Part shown: positions 1 to 10,841 of the stretch, one piece after another | Position numbering within the stretch: position 1 is the stretch's first letter | Layout: every line of letters starts with the position of its first letter | Assembly: GCF_005047635.1 (NCBI RefSeq) | Contig: NZ_SUKC01000007.1 | Span: forward strand, 38,856-102,855 | Reading direction: 5' to 3' | Length of the DNA stretch: 64,000 bases | DNA from: Arthrobacter sp. CAU 1506 | GTDB lineage: Bacteria > Actinomycetota > Actinomycetes > Actinomycetales > Micrococcaceae | Notes under the pieces: generated by a model | What the model saw: only the letters and a program-made list of their open reading frames with translations | Told to the model about the DNA's origin: nothing | The model's database searches: none | Program-made: the position numbers and the translations under genes

Positions 1-1476
1 ACCACCCAAGTCACTACGGGGCTCTACATTGGGGGTGAAGTCAGGGACACCGGCGAGACCTACGCCGTGGCGGACCCCGGCAAACCCGGCGCAGTGGTGG
101 GATACGCCGCCGCGGCGTCCAAGCAGGACGTGGCCGACGCCGTAGCCGCCGCGAAATCCGCCTTCCCGGCCTGGGCTGCCCTCGGCGCGAAAGAACGGGC
201 CGCCCGGCTCGCCGCAGCCATCGAAGGCCTCGCCGAACTGCGGGACGATGACGCGGCCATCCTGTCACAGGAAAACGGGAAAATCCGGATGGAAGCCTGG
301 ATCGACGCCCTGGTCTTCGACATCCGCTTCCAACTCGCCCTGGCCCTCGCCGACCAGATCGACCAGGGCAAGGTCCTCGAACCGGCACCGGGCATCCCGG
401 TGACCACCACCGTGGCCTACCAACCGCTGGGCGTGGTGACCATCATCGTCCCGTTCAACTGGCCCATCGCCATCCTCGGCGCCTCGCTGCCGCACGCCCT
501 GCTGGCCGGCAACACCGCCATCCTGAAACCACCGCCCACCACCCCGCTGGCCATCACCCGGGTAGTGCAGCGCGTGGCGGAGAAACTGCCGCCGGGCGTG
601 CTGAACATCGTCACCGGCCACGACAGCGAGATGGCCGGCCTGATCCAAAACGACGACGTGGCCAAGGTCTGCTTCACCGGCAGCGTCGGCGGCGGCAAGA
701 AAATGATGGAAATGGCCTCCAAGTCCCTGACCCGCGTCACCCTCGAACTCGGCGGCAACGACCCCGCGGTCTTCCTCGACGACGCCATCCTGGACGACAC
801 CCACCTGGACCGGCTCTACGCCGCCATCTTCGACACCACCGGGCAGATCTGCATGAACGCCAAACGCGTCTACGTGCACCGCTCCCGGATGGACGAACTG
901 GTCGCCGGACTCTCCGCCCGGCTGGAAAAAGCCGTCGTCGGCTACGGACTGGACGAAACCACCACCATGGGCCCGCTGCACCAGCCCGCGCAGAAGACCT
1001 TCGTCGAGGAACTCATCGCCGAAGCCAAGGCCGCCGGCGCCGACGTCCGCGAGTTCGGCGAGCTGCCCTCCGACCCCGAACTCCAAGGCGGCAACTTCCT
1101 CAAACCCGCCCTCGTGGTGGACCCGGACCCGTCCCTGCGCGTGGTCACCCAGGAACAATTCGGACCGGTCATCCCGATCATCCCCTTCGACACCGAAGAA
1201 GAAGCGATCACGGCCGCGAACGACACCTGGGCAGGCCTCTGCGGATCGGTATGGACCGCGGACAAGGACAAAGCCAACACCATCGCGGCGCAACTGGTCT
1301 GCGGCTACGTCTGGGTCAACGACCACGGCGCCACCCGACTGGACCTGCGCGCACCCTTCGGCGGCATGAAACACTCCGGCTTCGGCCGCGAACAGGGCAT
1401 CGAAGGCGTCCGCGCATTCCAGGACACCCGCTCCATCGCCCACCTGGACGAAGCAGCCGCCGCAGCCGGCCACTAA
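1..1476 (+). CDS. NAD(P)-dependent aldehyde dehydrogenase, 5' partial
   Basis: The reading frame is open to the first base of the window and the residues before the first possible start (GTG at 67) already look like an ALDH N-terminus (LYIGGEVRDTGETY), so the true start lies upstream. 491 residues are visible, close to a complete ALDH. The catalytic glutamate is E249 in LELGGND and the catalytic cysteine C284 in GQICMNAK; the cofactor motif FTGSVGGGK precedes them. It oxidises an aldehyde to its acid in the cytoplasm. It converges on a methoxy-aromatic catabolic operon, so an aromatic aldehyde such as syringaldehyde or vanillin is a plausible substrate, but this rests on context only; the family is broad. 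Confidence 0.9.
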   Translation, partial: TTQVTTGLYIGGEVRDTGETYAVADPGKPGAVVGYAAAASKQDVADAVAAAKSAFPAWAALGAKERAARLAAAIEGLAELRDDDAAILSQENGKIRMEAWIDALVFDIRFQLALALADQIDQGKVLEPAPGIPVTTTVAYQPLGVVTIIVPFNWPIAILGASLPHALLAGNTAILKPPPTTPLAITRVVQRVAEKLPPGVLNIVTGHDSEMAGLIQNDDVAKVCFTGSVGGGKKMMEMASKSLTRVTLELGGNDPAVFLDDAILDDTHLDRLYAAIFDTTGQICMNAKRVYVHRSRMDELVAGLSARLEKAVVGYGLDETTTMGPLHQPAQKTFVEELIAEAKAAGADVREFGELPSDPELQGGNFLKPALVVDPDPSLRVVTQEQFGPVIPIIPFDTEEEAITAANDTWAGLCGSVWTADKDKANTIAAQLVCGYVWVNDHGATRLDLRAPFGGMKHSGFGREQGIEGVRAFQDTRSIAHLDEAAAAAGH

Positions 1477-1486
1477 TAACAACGAC

Positions 1487-1533
1487 GACGGCGCGTGGCC
1501 GGTCCTTGCCTCAAGGGCCGGCCACACGCCGTC
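1487..1533 (+). terminator. GC-rich hairpin after the aldehyde dehydrogenase
   Basis: Two 16-base arms, 1487-1502 and 1518-1533, are complementary except at one position and enclose a 15-base loop. The hairpin starts 10 bases after the stop codon. There is no clear T tract, so termination is inferred from position and stem strength. Confidence 0.6.
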
Positions 1534-1578
1534 TCGTTACCCGGCCACCCGACGGCTGCGGCTGCCCCGGCCGCCCCG

Positions 1579-1620
1579 GACACCGCGACACCGGACACCG
1601 GACACCGGACACCGGACACC
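1579..1620 (+). repeat. 7-bp tandem repeat (GACACCG)n
   Basis: The unit GACACCG is repeated about five times without a break from 1587 to 1620, with one further unit at 1579-1585 separated by a single C. It lies in the gap between two convergent genes. It is a simple-sequence repeat of the slippage-prone kind; no function is visible. Confidence 0.85.
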
Positions 1621-1628
1621 CTAGTGAG

Positions 1629-1670
1629 CGGCCCGGCTCCCTCAGCAGGGAAACCGGCCCGTTTGTTTGT
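1629..1670 (+). terminator. Terminator between convergent genes
   Basis: A stem built from GGCC, GG and TCCCT pairs with AGGGA, CC and GGCC around a CAGC loop, with short bulges, and is followed on the plus strand by the T-rich GTTTGTTTGT. It can stop plus-strand readthrough from the aldehyde dehydrogenase, and its stem may also serve the minus-strand operon that ends at 1680. Confidence 0.6.
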
Positions 1671-1679
1671 CTGGTGGGC

Positions 1680-3879
<2,200 letters not shown>

Positions 3880-3930
3880 GCTGGTTTGTGTGCTGACAAA
3901 GTTGTTGGCAATAACCTAGCCCACCCGGTC

Positions 3931-4893
3931 TCAGTGCTCGTCCGGCACGTCGATTGGCGGCGTGCCGTGGGTGTGGAACGTGGAGATGGTCTGCATGCCC
4001 CAGGCCTGGCCCTTTTTGCGTTCCGTCTCGCTCCACACCACTGGCTCCCAATCCGGTGCCAGCAGCAGCCGCGCCCCGGCGTTGGCGAACTCGATGCGGT
4101 TGCCGCCCGGCTCGTACACGTACAGGAAGAACGTCTGGTTGATGGTGTGCTTGTGCGGACCGGATTCGATGTGGATGCCGTTTTCCAGGAAGATGTCGGC
4201 GGCCTTGAGGATGTCTTCCCGGGTGTCCGGCGTGAAGGCGATGTGGTGCAGCCGCCCGGAGGCGCCCAGGTTGTCGGCGGAGTAGACCAGGTCGTAGGAC
4301 TTCTGGCCGAACCGGAACCAGTGGGCCGCGGTGCGGCCGTTGTCCAGCCGGATGAGTTCGCTGTCCTTCAGCCCCAGCACCTCGGCGGAGAATTTGGCGT
4401 TCTCCTCTACGTTGGCGGCCAGGTAGTTGATGTGGTCCAGCCGGCGGGCGTTGACGCCGTGGCCCGGGAAGCGGGAGGCCTGGTTCTTCAGCGCCGGCTT
4501 GTCGTCCGAGGCCTGGTACCACTCGGTTTCGTAGTAGACGGACATCGGGTGCCCGTCCGGGTCGGTGAAGTGGAACGACGGGCCGACGCCGAATTCGCCG
4601 TCCTGCCAGCTTCCGCCGAGTCCGGCTGCCTGGATCGAGGCGACCAGCCGTTCCAGCGCCTCGGGTGACGCGGCCCGGTGCGCGACCAGTCCGACGCCGG
4701 AGGCCGCCCGCGGGGTGAGCTTGATGCTCCAGTTCTCGTAGTCGTCCCAGGTGCGCAGGAAGACCGAATCGCCGGCGCGGCCGACTTCCCGCATGGCCAG
4801 CAGGTCGTTGAAGAACCAGTAACTTTCCTCGAATTTGTCCGTGAAGAGCTCGATGTTGCCGAGATGGGCGATATCGCCGTGATGGGGTGTCAT
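3931..4893 (-). CDS. Type I extradiol ring-cleavage dioxygenase (VOC fold)
   Basis: A two-domain vicinal-oxygen-chelate protein of 320 residues, the size of BphC and XylE enzymes, which cleave a catechol next to its hydroxyls with Fe(II) and O2. Expected metal ligands are visible in the C-terminal domain: H154 in RLDHINYL, H216 or H217 in GRLHHIAF and E268 in GNRIEF. The start at 4893 is chosen because AAAGGA lies at a good distance; an in-frame ATG at 4899 directly abuts that site. It begins 9 bases after galD. Position among galB, galC and galD suggests that it opens gallate, 3-O-methylgallate or protocatechuate, a job done elsewhere by the unrelated LigAB family. The substrate is inference. 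Confidence 0.85.
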   Translation of the reverse strand: MTPHHGDIAHLGNIELFTDKFEESYWFFNDLLAMREVGRAGDSVFLRTWDDYENWSIKLTPRAASGVGLVAHRAASPEALERLVASIQAAGLGGSWQDGEFGVGPSFHFTDPDGHPMSVYYETEWYQASDDKPALKNQASRFPGHGVNARRLDHINYLAANVEENAKFSAEVLGLKDSELIRLDNGRTAAHWFRFGQKSYDLVYSADNLGASGRLHHIAFTPDTREDILKAADIFLENGIHIESGPHKHTINQTFFLYVYEPGGNRIEFANAGARLLLAPDWEPVVWSETERKKGQAWGMQTISTFHTHGTPPIDVPDEH

Positions 4894-4902
4894 GCTCATC
4901 CT

Positions 4903-6054
4903 TTAGGTGGTGGCTGGTGTTTGTTCGCGGGGAAAAACGGTGCCGTCGAACAGCTTCCGGGCTGTCCGCAGCACCGTGGAGGACGTGGTGGTGAGGCCGG
5001 ATGGCCCCTGTTCCAGAGCGGCACCCACGTCGAGGTAGCCGGTGGGATGTTCCAGCCGCAGCGGCCCGCCATCCGCGGGCAGCTGCGCGAATTCGTGCCC
5101 GACGGCGTCCGGCAGTTGGATGCCGGCCGCCACGGTGGTGCCGCCGAGCACGCCGATGGAGGTGTGGCAGCGCACCGGCAGGAAGCTTCGGGTGGTCACC
5201 GCGCCGCCGTTGCGCGGCGCGGCGAGCAGCACCAGTTTGGGCACGGTCTTGCCGGAGACGTCGCCCATGCCCATCAGTTGCGCGGCTTCCAGCCGGATCC
5301 GGGCCAGCCGGGCCGCCAGTTCGGCGTTGGCTTCCAGTTCGGCCGGCTCCTCATAGCCGCTGACTCCGAGATCCGCAGCCCGGATCAGGACGGACGGCAT
5401 GCCGTTGTCCACGCAGGTGACCTCCACGCCGTTCACCACATCCTTGGTGTTGCCGGTGGGCAGCAGGGCTCCGGTCGAGGAGCCGGCGGTGTCGGCGAAG
5501 TCCAGCATGATGGGCGCCGCCGTGCCGGGTACGCCGTCAATGGCAGCGTGGCCGCGGTAGTCCACACGGCCGCCGGGCGTCGCGAAGGTAGCCGTGGCGA
5601 TGCTGTCCGAGTTCACCATTCGGATGCGCACCGACGTCGTGCTTTCCTGCGCCGGGACCAGGCCGCGTTCGACGGCGAACGGCCCGATGCCGGCGAGGAT
5701 GTTGCCGCAGTTCTGGCTGTCCGAGACGGCTGCCTCGTCCACGGCCACCTGCAGGAACAGGTAGTCCACGTCGGTGGTGCCGTCGGCCGAGCGCGAGACG
5801 ACCGCCACCTTGCTGGTCAGCGGGTGCGCCCCGCCGATGCCGTCGATCTGCCGCGGGTCCGGGCTGCCCATGATCCGCAGCAGCAGTTCGTCCCGCTCGG
5901 CCGGATCGGAAGGCAGGTCCTCGGCCAGGAAGTAGGCGCCCTTGGAGGTGCCGCCGCGCATCAACAGGCAGCGCACGCCGTCGTCGTAATGCGCGGGGCC
6001 GGAGGCCGGGCCCGCACCCACTGGCCGGGCGCCGCCGTCGGGGTCAGCCGTCAT
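4903..6054 (-). CDS. galD: 4-oxalomesaconate tautomerase (GalD-like, PrpF family)
   Basis: A 383-residue PrpF-family protein with the N-terminal hallmark RCLLMRGGTSKGAYF, the QNCGNILAGIGPFA segment and CHTSIGVLGG near the C-terminus. GalD and LigU of this family convert keto and enol forms of 4-oxalomesaconate in gallate and protocatechuate 4,5-cleavage; PrpF itself isomerises aconitate. Neighbouring hydratase and aldolase genes favour the oxalomesaconate role. The ATG at 6054 overlaps the end of the aldolase gene by 11 bases, which points to translational coupling. Confidence 0.82.
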   Translation of the reverse strand: MTADPDGGARPVGAGPASGPAHYDDGVRCLLMRGGTSKGAYFLAEDLPSDPAERDELLLRIMGSPDPRQIDGIGGAHPLTSKVAVVSRSADGTTDVDYLFLQVAVDEAAVSDSQNCGNILAGIGPFAVERGLVPAQESTTSVRIRMVNSDSIATATFATPGGRVDYRGHAAIDGVPGTAAPIMLDFADTAGSSTGALLPTGNTKDVVNGVEVTCVDNGMPSVLIRAADLGVSGYEEPAELEANAELAARLARIRLEAAQLMGMGDVSGKTVPKLVLLAAPRNGGAVTTRSFLPVRCHTSIGVLGGTTVAAGIQLPDAVGHEFAQLPADGGPLRLEHPTGYLDVGAALEQGPSGLTTTSSTVLRTARKLFDGTVFPREQTPATT

Positions 6055-6739
6055 AGTCCTCAGCCGCCACATACTGCACGCCGAGCTTCTCCAGCAGCGG
6101 CCGCAGTCCGTAGTAGTCCAGGCCCAGCGTGCCCTCCTGGAACACCGAGCGGGTCTTGGCTTCCTTGGCTTCGCGCGCCTTCGACGCCTCGATCGCGGCC
6201 GGGACGTCCAGCCGCGGCACACAGACCACGCCGTCGTCGTCGGCCAGCACCACGTCGCCGGGGCGCACCGTGATCCGGCCCAGCGTGATGGGCACGTTGA
6301 CCGCGCCGGCGGTGGCCTTCACCGTGCCCTGCGCGTGCACGGCCGCGGACCAGGCCGGGAATCCCATCGCCTGCAGTTCGGCGACGTCGCGGATGCCGGT
6401 GCTGGTGACCACGCCGCGTACGCCGCGGTACTGCAGCGCGGTGGCGAACAGTTCGCCGAACAGCCCGTCGGTGCACTCGGAGGTGGTGGTGACCACCAGG
6501 ATGTCGCCGGGCCGGCACTGTTCGATGGCCGCGTGGATCATCAGGTTGTCGCCCGGCCAGCACAGCACGGTGACGGCGGTGCCGGCCACGCGGGCGCCGG
6601 ACTGGATCGGCCGGAACTGCGGGCCGGCCAGGCCGGTGCGGCCCATTGCCTCGTGCACCGTGGCCACGCCGAAGCCGGCGAGCGCGTCGGCGTCGGCCAG
6701 CTCGGCCCGCGGCGGGTTGGTGACGATGACGTTTTTCAT
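6044..6739 (-). CDS. galC: 4-carboxy-4-hydroxy-2-oxoadipate aldolase (RraA-like)
   Basis: This 231-residue protein belongs to the RraA/HMG-CHA aldolase family: it has TSTGIRDVAEL and the metal-site signature RPGDVVLADDDGVVCVP. The family cleaves 4-carboxy-4-hydroxy-2-oxoadipate to pyruvate and oxaloacetate with a divalent metal, the last step of gallate and protocatechuate 4,5-cleavage. The same fold includes RNase E inhibitor RraA, but gene context makes the aldolase role clear. Its ATG at 6739 overlaps the stop of galB in ATGA. Confidence 0.85.
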   Translation of the reverse strand: MKNVIVTNPPRAELADADALAGFGVATVHEAMGRTGLAGPQFRPIQSGARVAGTAVTVLCWPGDNLMIHAAIEQCRPGDILVVTTTSECTDGLFGELFATALQYRGVRGVVTSTGIRDVAELQAMGFPAWSAAVHAQGTVKATAGAVNVPITLGRITVRPGDVVLADDDGVVCVPRLDVPAAIEASKAREAKEAKTRSVFQEGTLGLDYYGLRPLLEKLGVQYVAAEDYDG

Positions 6740-7470
6740 GCCAGCGTGTCGGTCACTTGCGGGTAGTAGCGCATGTAGGCCTCGCCCTTGGTGTCCGTGG
6801 TGAAGCCCAGGTTGGGGCCGGCGTTGCGCTTGACCTGCACGCCGCGGCGGACGGCCAGGTCCGTGTAGTAGTCCCACATGTGCTGCTGCGCTCCCAGGCA
6901 CTCCATCGCCTTGCGTTTGGCGGCGAAGGCCTCGGTGATGTCCAGCAGCACGTTCGGCTTGAAGTCGCACTGTTCGGGCTGGTGCGGTTCGAAGAAGAAC
7001 ACCGGCGGCGCGCCCAGCGGATCGCCCGGCGCGTCGTAGCCGATGGCCTGTGCCAGCACGCGCGCGTCCAACGCCATCCGCGCCGCGGCCGGGTGGTCGC
7101 CGTTGTAGGGGTCCACCAGCGGATGGGTCAGCACCACGGTGGGCTTGACCTCGCGGTAGATCTGGACCAGCTGGTCCACCAGTTCGCGGGTGGGCACCAG
7201 CGGGTAGTCGCCGGCGTCCAGGAACCGGACCTCCGCGCCCAGCGCCGCGGCGGCGTTCTCCGCCTCCTCTCGGCGGATCGCCTTGATCTCCTCCAGCCCC
7301 TTGCCTTCGCGCCAGGCCTTGGCGGACTCGCCGCGTTCCCCATAGGACAGGCACACGACGACGGCGCGCTCGCCCCGCTGCGCCGCGGCGGCGATCGCTC
7401 CGCCCGCCCGCCAGACGAAGTCGCCGGCATGGGCGCTGACCACCAGCAGGGCCGGTTCGGTGTTGTTCAC
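6736..7470 (-). CDS. galB: 4-oxalomesaconate hydratase (GalB-like, PIG-L/LmbE fold)
   Basis: A 244-residue protein with the LmbE/PIG-L fold. The usual AHPDD zinc motif is changed to SAHAGDFVWRAGG, as in GalB-type hydratases, and a second metal region reads HPLVDPYNGDHPAA. GalB hydrates 4-oxalomesaconate to 4-carboxy-4-hydroxy-2-oxoadipate. The GTG at 7470 is preferred because AAGGAG lies 6 bases upstream; an alternative start at 7509 has no such support. It is the first gene of the operon and lies 50 bases downstream of the palindromic operator. Confidence 0.82.
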   Translation of the reverse strand: MNNTEPALLVVSAHAGDFVWRAGGAIAAAAQRGERAVVVCLSYGERGESAKAWREGKGLEEIKAIRREEAENAAAALGAEVRFLDAGDYPLVPTRELVDQLVQIYREVKPTVVLTHPLVDPYNGDHPAAARMALDARVLAQAIGYDAPGDPLGAPPVFFFEPHQPEQCDFKPNVLLDITEAFAAKRKAMECLGAQQHMWDYYTDLAVRRGVQVKRNAGPNLGFTTDTKGEAYMRYYPQVTDTLA

Positions 7471-7521
7471 GGATTCTCCTTGCACTCGGTCTGTTCTGTG
7501 TGAAGTCAATCACCGGACGCT

Positions 7522-7541
7522 CAAGATTGTCAACAATCTTG
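7522..7541 (-). promoter_or_regulatory. Palindromic operator, probable GntR site, overlapping a -35 box
   Basis: Perfect 9-base arms CAAGATTGT and ACAATCTTG are separated by CA. The core TTGT-CA-ACAA fits the GntR-family pattern. Read on the minus strand the centre contains TTGACA, an exact -35 box, so a bound repressor would block the promoter of galB. No convincing -10 box was seen. Confidence 0.65.
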
Positions 7542-7988
7542 GTTCCAGATTGCAATGGGTGGGATGGTGCTGTGCACGGGGGCGACGCGAGCCGGTTTCG
7601 CGCGCACAGCGGGAAGGCGCGTTGCGGGGGTGACTTGCGGGAGGTACCCATCGAGGCCCACAGCGAACCGGGCGGACCTGCGGGAAACAAGCGAACAGTA
7701 TGCGCCACATTGGACCACGGAGAGCAAGGGCAGCTTGTGGTGGAAGACCCAAGGAGCCATCCAGATAAGAGCCGTCACTCACCGAGCAGCAGCGTTCCTT
7801 ACCTTTCCCCGGCAATGTGGCGCATAGCGTACGCGCGCCTGCCGGGCACTTCCCCTGACACACGCCCGGCCGCCATTTGCTCGGGCACTCTCCTAAACGG
7901 TCCCACTCGCCCGGCTAGCCGTTCCGGGCATCTGGCCCTTCCCAACCGCGGGCGGCGGGACGATGATTTCGTGCATGGAAGTTCCGCC
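7542..7988. other. 447-base gap holding a long-spaced inverted repeat
   Basis: No gene is supported here. The only structure seen is a pair of inverted 14-mers, TATGCGCCACATTG at 7699-7712 and its reverse complement at 7813-7826, about 100 bases apart. The open frames are compositionally unlike proteins. Confidence 0.5.
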
Positions 7989-8579
7989 ATGAACAAGAAC
8001 AGGTTGGAAGCGTTCAGCGACGGCGTGTTGGCCATCATCATCACCATCATGGTGCTGGAACTCCATGTACCCGAAGAACCCACCTGGCAGGCCCTGTTTG
8101 AGCAGGCTCCCGGATTCTTCAGCTACCTGCTTAGCTTCGTCTACGTAGGCATCTACTGGAACAACCATCACCACATGCTGCACCTGGCCGGGAAAATCAA
8201 CGGCACTGTCCTCTGGGCCAACCTGCATCTGCTCTTCTGGCTGTCCCTGTTCCCGTTTACCACCCGGTGGATGGACGAAACCGGGTTCGTTACCGTGCCC
8301 GTCCTGGTCTACGGATTGAATCTTCTCCTGGCCGCCATTGCCTACTACGTCCTGGAAACTTGCCTCATCCGGCTGCAAGGCCGCGACGGCGCGCTGGCGC
8401 AGGCGCTGGGCCGGGACTGGAAAGCAAAGGTCTCCCCTGCCATCTACGTTTTCGGCATCGCCGTGGCGTTGCTGCAGCCGCTGGTGAGCATCGCGGCCTA
8501 CACGGTGGTGGCGGCCCTGTGGCTGATCCCGGACCGGAGGGTGGAGCGCTTCCTCGCCCGACAGGAGCGTGAACCTTGA
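7989..8579 (+). CDS. TMEM175/DUF1211 family potassium channel-like membrane protein
   Basis: A 196-residue protein with the family's N-terminal signature RLEAFSDGVLAIIIT (residues 5-19) and about six hydrophobic segments, the usual size for bacterial TMEM175 proteins, which form tetrameric potassium-conducting channels. The ATG at 7989 starts the conserved MNKNRLEAFSDG block; no in-frame ATG lies just upstream. It faces a serine hydrolase gene with only 7 bases between stops. No operon partner. Confidence 0.85.
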   Translation: MNKNRLEAFSDGVLAIIITIMVLELHVPEEPTWQALFEQAPGFFSYLLSFVYVGIYWNNHHHMLHLAGKINGTVLWANLHLLFWLSLFPFTTRWMDETGFVTVPVLVYGLNLLLAAIAYYVLETCLIRLQGRDGALAQALGRDWKAKVSPAIYVFGIAVALLQPLVSIAAYTVVAALWLIPDRRVERFLARQEREP

Positions 8580-8586
8580 GCCCTGG

Positions 8587-9735
8587 TTAAACGGAGGCGC
8601 AGCTAGCCCAGAAGTCGCGCATCAACGGTGGCGCGCTGGGAGACGTCAGCTCCACCTGGCTCATCAGGATGGTCACCGCCTTCTTGGCGGGCAGGACATG
8701 CGCTGCCGTCCCGGTGCCGCCGATCCAGCCGTAGCGGCCCGGCATATTCCAGGGGTCTACCCGCGCGACGTCCACCGATCCGCCAAACCCCCAGCCCTGG
8801 CCTTCAAGGAACAGCGCACCCGCAATACGCTGGGCCGGCGTCAATTGGTCGGTCATCATCTGCCGCACGGACTCGGACGAGAGCAACTGGCGGCCGCCGG
8901 CAGCCGCGCCGTCGGCTAGCAGCATCCGCGCGAACAAGAGTAAGTCATCCACGGTGGACACCAATCCGCCCGCACCCGACGGGAACGCCGGCGGCGTGCT
9001 CCACTCTCCGTCCGGAGCGTCAACCAGCTCCACACCATCTGGGCCGGGCTTGTAGTAACTGGTGAATCTTTCCAGTTTGGCGGCGGGAACGTGGAAGCCG
9101 GTGTCAGTCATGCCCAGCGGCTGGAATAGCCGCTCGGCCAAGAACTCGGGGAACGGCTGGCCGGCGGCCCTCGCCACCAGTACGCCCTGGATGTCCGAGC
9201 AGGTGTTGTACAACCAGGCGTCGCCGGGCTGATGCAGCAGCGGGATGCGCGCCAGGGCAGCCATCCAGTCATCAGGTGCCGCTACCTGCTGCGGCTGCGG
9301 CGGCCCCTGGTTCAGCTCGCTGAACAGCAACTGCACGGCCGGCAAGGAGAAATCGGAAGGAAATCCGTATCCTGCACGGGAGCTGAGCACATCGTGGACG
9401 GTGATCTCCCGGGCCGCCGGAACCACGTCGTCGACCGGACCCGCCGGCGCACGCACTACCCGCGGCGATTCAAGCTCCGGAAGCCATCGTGCCACCGGAT
9501 CCTCAAGGCCCAACAGACCATCGTCGACCAGCAGCATGACCGCCGCGGCCGTGATGGGCTTGGTGAGGGACGCCACGCGGAAGATCGACTCACGAGTCAT
9601 GGGCGAGGTGCCGCCGACGTCGGACCATCCGGCTGCCGCCACTGCCGTCCGGCCGCCGCGGTCCACCAGCGCCACGGCCCCGAGCAACTGGCCGCGGCCC
9701 AGGTGATCGTCGAGAACGTCTTTCAGGCTGCCCAT
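8587..9735 (-). CDS. Serine hydrolase of the beta-lactamase class C / EstB family
   Basis: A 382-residue penicillin-binding-fold hydrolase. The catalytic S-x-x-K is SLTK at about residues 57-60, the second motif Y-x-N is in WLYNTCSD, and the third is GGTGT near the C-terminus. No signal peptide is visible, which favours a cytoplasmic esterase or peptidase of the EstB type over a secreted beta-lactamase. The start follows GAAGGA. Substrate unknown. Confidence 0.88.
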   Translation of the reverse strand: MGSLKDVLDDHLGRGQLLGAVALVDRGGRTAVAAAGWSDVGGTSPMTRESIFRVASLTKPITAAAVMLLVDDGLLGLEDPVARWLPELESPRVVRAPAGPVDDVVPAAREITVHDVLSSRAGYGFPSDFSLPAVQLLFSELNQGPPQPQQVAAPDDWMAALARIPLLHQPGDAWLYNTCSDIQGVLVARAAGQPFPEFLAERLFQPLGMTDTGFHVPAAKLERFTSYYKPGPDGVELVDAPDGEWSTPPAFPSGAGGLVSTVDDLLLFARMLLADGAAAGGRQLLSSESVRQMMTDQLTPAQRIAGALFLEGQGWGFGGSVDVARVDPWNMPGRYGWIGGTGTAAHVLPAKKAVTILMSQVELTSPSAPPLMRDFWASCASV

Positions 9736-9913
9736 CGTCCTGTCCTTCCGCCGCTGAGTTGGGAGGGAGTCTACGCCAACCGCAGCGAACCGCCGGCTGC
9801 CGCCCCGGAAGCCTCAGTGCGCACACCAAGCCACCGGATCCGTTGCCGCCTGAGTGGGCCGCGAGTATGCTCGCGGATGTCTCCACCACCCTTCCGCTGA
9901 ACAGGAGCACGCC

Positions 9914-10690
9914 ATGCCCAAGCCCACCTTCAGTCCCGGCGCACCATGCTGGGTCGATCTGATGACCTCCGATCCGGAGAAGGCCAAGCAGTTCTACACC
10001 GAACTCTTCGGTTGGACGTACGAGGTTGGCGACCAGGAGAAGTACGGCGGCTACACCACGGCGTTGAAAGACGGCCAGGCCGTGGCCGGCATCATGCAGA
10101 GCCAGGACTCCGGCTACCCGGACGTGTGGAGCACCTACCTGCGGGTGGAGGACATTGACGCCGCCACCCGGGCGGCCGCAGCCAACGGCGGCCAGGTCTA
10201 CATGCCCCCGATGGTGGTCCCCGAGCAAGGCAAGATGGCCATGATCGGCGATGCCGGCGGTGCCGCCGTGGGCCTCTGGGAGTTCGCCGGCCATACCGGC
10301 TACCAACTGGCCGCCGAGCCCGGTGCCCCGGCCTGGCACGAGCTCTTCACCCGTGATTACCCTGCCACCGTGAAGTTCTACGAGGACGTCTTCGGCTGGG
10401 ACACCGAGGTCATGAGCGACACCGACGAATTCCGCTACACCACGCTCGGCTCCGGCGAGAACGCCACGGCCGGCATCATGGACGCCACCGCCTGGCTACC
10501 TGAGGGCGTCCCCGCCCACTGGCGCGTCTATTTCGCCGTGGAGAACACCGACGCCGCCGTCGAGAAGGCCACCGCCCTGGGCGGCAGCGTGGTGCAACCC
10601 GCCGAGGACACGCCCTTCGGCCGCATGGCCACGCTGACCGACCCCACCGGAACCACCTTCCTGGTCGCGCAGGATCTGCCGGGGCGCTAG
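9914..10690 (+). CDS. Two-domain VOC (glyoxalase-like) protein
   Basis: 258 residues made of two similar halves, each beginning with a WVDL/WHEL strand and containing FYxxxFGW (FYTELFGWTYE and FYEDVFGWDTE). This is the architecture of the mycobacterial Cfp30B/27-kDa antigen group, whose function is not settled. The ATG at 9914 is preceded by ACAGGAG. It is monocistronic, divergent from the serine hydrolase. A role in binding or detoxifying small molecules is a family-level guess only. Confidence 0.85.
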   Translation: MPKPTFSPGAPCWVDLMTSDPEKAKQFYTELFGWTYEVGDQEKYGGYTTALKDGQAVAGIMQSQDSGYPDVWSTYLRVEDIDAATRAAAANGGQVYMPPMVVPEQGKMAMIGDAGGAAVGLWEFAGHTGYQLAAEPGAPAWHELFTRDYPATVKFYEDVFGWDTEVMSDTDEFRYTTLGSGENATAGIMDATAWLPEGVPAHWRVYFAVENTDAAVEKATALGGSVVQPAEDTPFGRMATLTDPTGTTFLVAQDLPGR

Positions 10691-10729
10691 CGGGTCCCAG
10701 CACAGCAGCCGGGCTTCACTGCAGTCCCC

Positions 10730-10771
10730 GCCGGGCTCCGGCGCCCTTCAAGCACGACGGCGGAGCCCGGC
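10730..10771 (+). terminator. Hairpin after the VOC gene
   Basis: Perfect 11-base arms GCCGGGCTCCG (10730-10740) and CGGAGCCCGGC (10761-10771) with a 20-base loop, 40 bases after the VOC stop codon. There is no T run, so it is a probable rather than certain terminator. Confidence 0.5.
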
Positions 10772-10841
10772 TATGGCTCGCCCCGCGCCTTGGCGGAAAT
10801 CTTCAAGACCGGACACCGGCCGCGCCCCTAGCTTGGAAGGC

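Noticed and set aside
265-1527. Long open frame on the minus strand opposite the aldehyde dehydrogenase
   Set aside because: Its protein is rich in G, V, D and H with no domain, while the plus-strand frame has all ALDH motifs. It is a shadow typical of high-GC DNA.
1579-1620. Considered as a CRISPR-like array
   Set aside because: Units are 7 bases with no spacers, so it is a simple tandem repeat.
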